Part shown: positions 59,048 through 64,000 of the stretch, in pieces
Numbering within the stretch: position 1 is the stretch's first letter
Layout of the letters: each line of letters starts with the position of its first letter
Origin: Alisma plantago-aquatica
Lineage: Eukaryota; Streptophyta; Magnoliopsida; Alismatales; Alismataceae
NCBI GenBank assembly: GCA_963693085.1
Contig: OY856411.1
Coordinates: 1,352,685,550 to 1,352,749,549 of the forward strand
DNA: 64,000 bases
Direction: 5' to 3'
Translations under genes and position numbers: made by a program
Notes under the pieces: model-generated
Database searches by the model: none
What the model was told of the DNA's origin: nothing
Seen by the model: the letters and a program-made list of their open reading frames with translations, nothing else

Positions 59048-60260
59048 CACATGCAGGAAGGATTACTGTGAGTATTTTGACCTCCTTGACCCAAAGGCCT
59101 TCTACAAGCAATATGATATCACTTTCCCTAACATACTTAATTCTTGAAGAAGCCTCAGTTTCCCTATAGGAAGAATTCCACCCTTCCCTCCTCTGCCTTA
59201 GACATGAAGAACCACATTCTTGCCCTGGTAGTCAACTACAATATTCATTCAAAGAAAAATCAAACTAAAATTGTAGAGAATATCATAGTGATTATATTTT
59301 GTATCCTGAAGAACATCAAAGTCAAGTGTTCTCTATATATGATCCACCACATGACATGCTTCAACTTTGGCAAGAACACTGGAGGTACCCACCCACCCTA
59401 CCCAGTCCTAGTTTGTGGTCTTTTACAATCTACCACTAGGAAGTCTCTTTTTCATGATCTTCATTACAAACCTGCTAGAAAAGGAGTCTATATCAATGAG
59501 TCCACAATTCAGAAGAGCCTGCCTCCATCTTCTTCAACCACACCTAGAGCCTCCAGCTCCACCTAGGCATTTCCACCTCTTCATCCATACTAACATGCTT
59601 GTGCTTCATTTAATGTATCAAATGAAACCCTCATGGGTTACATGATGCATCAACAGGCGTATAACCTTCAGGTTCATGAGCATATGCATCCGAATTTCTA
59701 TGCTATCATGTATACCATGAACCTATCATGTGCCCTTCCTTTCCCTACCTACCAGCACTATCCATGAGGTGATTATACATCCTATGCATACAATCATTTT
59801 TACCCAGCCCCTCCGCATGCTTCTTCCACTGCTACACCCTCTGCTATTGGTGGATCTACCCCTGGAGTGCTACCTCTCCTTAATGGTCCTATAACTACCA
59901 TGATTGCAGGACTTGGCACCTCTTCTCCTAGTTTTCCTCAAGACCAAGAGTTGCATGACATTGATATGTCTTGGGCTAAGAAGAATGCCACGTGACCTGG
60001 TCGTGGTTTCGATCCTTCTATTAACGAGGAGATGTCAGACCAGGTTGATGAGGAAGTTGCTACTACTGATGATGAGGAGGAATTTGATGATCTCGTATGG
60101 TTCTGATGATGGCTTTGCTGGTGCATCTGGTGATGTAGGTGAAGCTACTATCTTTGTTGTGCCTTCAGATGGAGATGATGACTATGAGCCTGAATCTTTT
60201 GATGATGTTGTTGACGATGATGATGATGATGTTGTGGACATAGATAGCCTAGACGTTTAG
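59048..60260 (+). pseudogene. Accessory ORF of copia C, 3' part
   Basis: The frame continues from 21352 across the collapsed target site with CRKDYCEYFDLLDPKAFYKQ and reaches a stop after about 35 codons. A frameshift near 59140 restores a long frame (59144-59566) with VNYNIHSKKNQTK and a PYPVLVCGLL segment, similar to the conserved middle of 'putative plant transposon protein' domains. Farther on, stops and another frame change near 60090 precede an acidic tail (DDVVDDDDDDVVDIDSLDV) ending at 60260. No transmembrane span or fusion peptide is visible. The full gene would have encoded more than 500 residues. Its function is unknown. Confidence 0.65.
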
Positions 60261-60952
60261 ATGTTTTAGTTGTTAGTCAGTAGATGTTGATCATATAGAT
60301 CTTTCTAGAATATTATGTATTAAAAATATGTGGGCACTTTATCTGAAATGTACCATTTCTATCATCATGTTGTTTTCACCATTTTGGCTTGTAGCTATTT
60401 CGAGGACATGCCTTCCATGTTGTAATCTTAATCATATGTAAACTTACTCTTTGATTGACTATATCTCATGAGTTGGTGCTATGTTTCCCATATTTTGATT
60501 ATGACTTAGATTTCTCGTCTCCCTCTCGTCTCTGTTTGATGTGTGCTATGAGGTTTCATGTTTTATCTTGTGGATTGAATGCTTTGGTTGTGCTTCGAGA
60601 AGACCTACTTTTCCGCTCTTCTACCCCCTTCAATTTTTGATAATGCCAAAAGGGGGAGAGAAGTTCTATGTTTTAAATCTCAACCAAATTGCTTTTATTG
60701 CCTGTGTGAACCTTTTCTTATCTAAAAATATGTTTCATCATGCGACTTGCTAAAGGATCATATAGTATATATGTTATATTTCTTTGTGTAGAAAGATTAA
60801 CTACGCAGATAAGAGTGAGTATATATTGAGCGGGATCAATTCACATTATTAAAATTATGAATCCCTTTGCAATTCACAAGGCTAAGGTATAACTTTACAT
60901 ATCCTTTTCAATATGATTGATGAATGGTTTGTCATTGTCAAAAGGGGGAGAC
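60261..60952 (+). other. Copia C 3' untranslated region and polypurine tract
   Basis: No coding motif. Two purine-rich copies occur: CCAAAAGGGGGAGAG near 60647, and the polypurine tract CAAAAGGGGGAGAC at 60939-60952 directly before the LTR. The earlier copy could serve as a second plus-strand primer, which is inference. Confidence 0.75.
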
Positions 60953-62373
60953 TGTTGACTTGAGAGTTAAACATTGTCAATATTTTGATAATGACTTAAC
61001 CATTCCATTCATATGTATCTAATATGTTTGTTCAAGATTGATTTTAGGCTTTAAGTACATGAAAAGGATCAAATTACACAGGCCCTGGCTTGTCCAAGTT
61101 TAAGTCAAAAGCAATACAAGTGTGCAATTTTGTAAATCACTCTAAACCACCATAGAATATTTTTGTAATCACTTGTATTGATTATATGACTTGTAACTAA
61201 GATGAAAAAAAATCAAAGACACTTAATTCCAATGTTTGGTCACTCATAAACCATTTTTAAAAAAAATTCACAACAACTATGTCGGTCGAGTTTGGATCTC
61301 GACCGACCAATCATGGATTTTTGGAAATGGATCAATTGATCGAGTTGTACACTCACAGAACTTGGCCGATCGATTTACTGACCAAAACTGATTTTGATTC
61401 ATCGGTCGAGTTTCCCAGGACAAACTCAACCGATAGTTTGAAAATTGGCTTTGTCGGTTAGTGGATCGGTTGAGTTACCTTTATTGAAACTTGACTGAAT
61501 GTACTATAGGGAAAACACAAACAAAGTGACTCCAATTGTTGGAGAGTTGTTAGAAATGAAAATAGATCCATTGGAAGTTGTAAAATGGCTATTTTTCGTT
61601 CTTAAGTGATCCCACACTCAAATGAACACCCCCAACTATAAATAGGACCACTTAGAGTTCACTCCAAGTTTTCTCATTCATGCTATCCTTGGTACTTGCT
61701 ATAGTTGAGTGTTTTGCAACCCTTTGAGCCCCTTCTCTCTCTCATTTACAAAGCATTTCATGATCATGATTGAGTTAGGCATATTGTAAGGGAGCTACCT
61801 CCATATTATCTTGTAAAGCTCTCATTCCTTCCATCTTCTCAATCCCCTTTCTCAAAGAGCAAAGGTTGAAGTGATCTTCTCCGAGAGAAGGATGAGTTGT
61901 TGTTCTTCTTCAAGGTTGAAGAAGATGTGATGATCTTCTCTAGGTGAAGGATAAGGAAAAGGAGGAAGATTCAAGAAGAGTGGGTAATTCCTTCAAGGCC
62001 AAACACTTGATGCAAGTGTGGGTAAGTCCTTAGTGAAGGCTGAAGACATCTTGATCAAGTGGGTAAATCCTTGTGTAGGAGGACTCTTGTCATGAATAGG
62101 TAAGTTGTTGGAGTGATCTTCTTGTATCTCTTATGATGGAATATATAAGTATACATGGGTTGTAAAGTCCTAGAAGTTGACCTCTCTAGGCAGTGGATTG
62201 ACAGTCTCCTAGTTTGGAGATTTGGAACCACTCTAACCACCTTGTCCAAGTGTATGTTTCAATCTCCCTCATTCTTATTGTGCTTGCTTAGATAGGACTT
62301 CAAATTGCTCTTAAGCATTTTGTTTTAATTGGTATAATTTGAAGGTCTGACTATTCTTGTGAGAATTTTGAAG
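60953..62373 (+). repeat. 3' LTR of copia C (3' end missing)
   Basis: It starts TGTTGACTTGAGAG and follows the 5' LTR to GAGAATTTTGAAG, then stops where a minus-strand LTR of the LARD family begins. Relative to the 5' LTR about 33 terminal bases (ATTTATTCACCC... to ...GATCCA) are absent. Inverted TCGGTCGAGTTT / GGTCGAGTT / AACTCAACCGAT motifs lie at 61280-61475. Confidence 0.87.
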
Positions 62374-62378
62374 CTCCA

Positions 62379-64000
62379 TGTGAGAACTCGTTACACTAAA
62401 TGGGATTACTCAAAACATAAAACACAATCAATCACCAATTAACCACACACCCAAAAATATGGGTAAATTAAAACCAATTTCAACGTCAGCACCCGCTTTG
62501 AAACATTTGCATAAGAGCCCAACATCTTTATTATATCCATACTATGCTAAGAATTTGATACAAATTGTTCTATCGTCTTAGCCACCACATATATACACAA
62601 GAGAACAATATTTTTATATGCCACACAAATAAGCATTAATATGCTAACAAAAGTCTGATTCATTTGAAACATCGTATGCAAACTTATTCTCACCTGGACT
62701 TGAGAGTACAAGGATGAATCTAGGACACACTAGACATCTAATCAACTTTCTCAAAGATTCATTACTATAGCTCATGTTTGTGCCACACGTTTATTTTCGT
62801 CACTTCCGATTACCTAAAAAAATGTGGCGAACCAAAAGGGTGAGACCCATGACCCAGTAATAGATATAACCTCCAGTAATGTTTATTGATTACAACATTT
62901 TTAAGTAATTAAACAGTTACACAAATTAATTAGATATAACAAATAAGCTCAGCAGCACTGATGATTAACAAAATACATAAAGGAGCTGATAACAATTATC
63001 ATCATCAAGCTGACTATCATCATTTTCCTTATTAACCATATAAGAAATTCAATAGCATATGCATAACTAGCATAAGCAAGTCTAGTAGCATATTATCTAT
63101 TAACATGAATAAGTATAGCATCATAAGCATATCTAACAACATTAACATGTCTAATAGTTTGAGCATATCAATATCATAAGTAGAGCTATCAACATAAGCA
63201 ATAGTATTTGCATAAGAATGATTAGCAATATAGGCATTTCTAATTATAGAGGAATTGCTAGCATGCTAAACATAACTAACAACATGATATAGCTAGCATC
63301 CTAATTATAATCATCAGTAGCAGTATAGATATCAACATAAGCATGACTATTGTATGTACACATTTACAATCTTATGCATATCCACAACATAAATATAATT
63401 ACTATCTCTTAATTGCACTAAGCATCATCTTTATGTAAAGAGAACAAACAAGGGTTATCATCTAATGTGAAGCATTGTGTATAACCGTAAATAGATATGC
63501 TATACAGATGTATTACATCTTTTATTATGCCCTAAGGAATTTGAGGATACCACTCAAAATCCAACTAACCACAGCTAAGTCAAAATTAGTGCCATACAAG
63601 ATCTAGGAAGAGACAGACTCCTAAGATATTCTCCGCCCCCGATCAGTACGGGTCCACCACAGTGACTCATAAGGTCAAGCTACTAACAACCTAGTCCATC
63701 CTTGGTACAGGTCACGACACTAGTGAAAGGAGGTGGGTACGCATACCCTACCATCCGAGGTACAACCATAGTTGTCCTGTAATCTTGTCACATATATAAT
63801 CATCGATACACGACCACAGTCATTCTCAATCACATCAGATGTGTGAGGCATGACCATAGCCAACTTCCACAATCTGCATTGTAGATGACAAGGATATATC
63901 CTCAACTTGCCACCCCCACATACTCAACAGTATGTGCTCCGAGTTTCCCTTAGGAATACTCATTTCACCATCTGACAAATTCTGACACTCAGATGGATCT
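62379..64000 (-). repeat. LTR end of another LARD-family element, minus strand, cut by the window
   Basis: From 62379 the sequence is the reverse complement of the 3' portion of the LARD LTR: TGTGAGAACTCGTTACAC corresponds to GTGTAACGGGTCCATG.., and the match runs continuously to the window end (about 1.6 kb, equivalent to about 28421 back to 26990). CTCCA at 62374-62378 may be its target copy; the other side is outside the window. Confidence 0.85.

Larger units (their letters stand above)
13336..62373 (+). mobile_element. Copia C: SIRE-like Ty1/copia retrotransposon, outermost element of the nest
   Basis: It has two matching LTRs (13336 and 60953), both starting TGTTGACTTGAGAG, with a tRNA-Met-type primer site after the first and a polypurine tract CAAAAGGGGGAGAC before the second. 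Between them lie gag, pol in copia order (protease, integrase, reverse transcriptase, RNase H) and a further ORF after pol, the arrangement of the SIRE lineage. Removing copia A (21358-59042), the SINE and the 0.43-kb LTR insert leaves about 10.7 kb, a usual SIRE size. Short LTR comparisons differ by roughly 3-11%, so it is the oldest layer. All frames are broken. The 3' LTR lacks its last 30-odd bases, so no target duplication can be checked. Confidence 0.88.

Noticed and set aside
59938..60126. Minus-strand Ser/His-rich frame
   Set aside because: Shadow of the Asp-rich tail of the accessory ORF on the other strand.
60953..62373. Considered a solo LTR
   Set aside because: A polypurine tract and accessory-ORF sequence precede it and its partner LTR is at 13336, so it is the 3' LTR of copia C.

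Overview
This is plant nuclear DNA: AT-rich and intergenic, and built almost entirely from transposable elements. The evidence for a flowering plant with a large, repeat-rich genome is the mix of plant-type families: SIRE-like and other Ty1/copia elements, a chromodomain Ty3/gypsy of Del/Tekay type, a CACTA transposon with plant TNP2 and Ulp1-type genes, an L1-like LINE, a tRNA-derived SINE, and a decayed plastid trnN copy. I found no intact host gene. The only host-gene trace is a short relic exon at 3463-3675. The species cannot be named from this sequence.

Layout. 1-6480: old non-coding sequence with small tandem duplications, a purine-rich tract, the relic exon, a 388-bp diverged tandem duplication and a degenerate minisatellite. 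6480-10905: minus-strand 3' end of a Del/Tekay-like element (3' LTR, then chromodomain and integrase relics). 10990-12574: L1 remnant ending at a CT/AT microsatellite. 12880-13110: probable plastid-derived DNA containing a trnN-GUU pseudogene.

13336-62373 is one nested stack. Its outermost layer is an old SIRE-like copia element, here called copia C: 5' LTR, gag, pol, an accessory ORF, a polypurine tract and a 3' LTR. Copia C carries a 0.43-kb insertion in its 5' LTR and a SINE with an 11-bp target duplication. Its accessory ORF is split by copia A (21358-59042, target duplication ACTGA). Copia A holds three further insertions. The first is a 12.3-kb non-coding element with 5.1-5.2-kb LTRs (a LARD, 23245-35525, duplication TCTAC) in its 5' LTR. 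The second is a 9.7-kb CACTA transposon (39497-49216, duplication TAA) in its reverse-transcriptase region. The third is copia B (49875-56360, minus strand), a gag-only non-autonomous element, in its RNase H region. Subtracting the inserts gives about 9.2 kb for copia A and about 10.7 kb for copia C, both normal sizes for full elements.

62379-64000: another minus-strand LTR of the LARD family, abutting the truncated 3' LTR of copia C and running off the window.

Most coding regions carry stops or frameshifts, so little here looks autonomous. The strongest leads are the LARD and its chromodomain relative, the gag-only copia B, the palindromic motif arrays shared by the LTRs of three different copia families, a roughly 210-bp palindrome upstream of the CACTA transposase, and a perfect 33-bp hairpin. 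Element names A, B and C are labels used only in this annotation.
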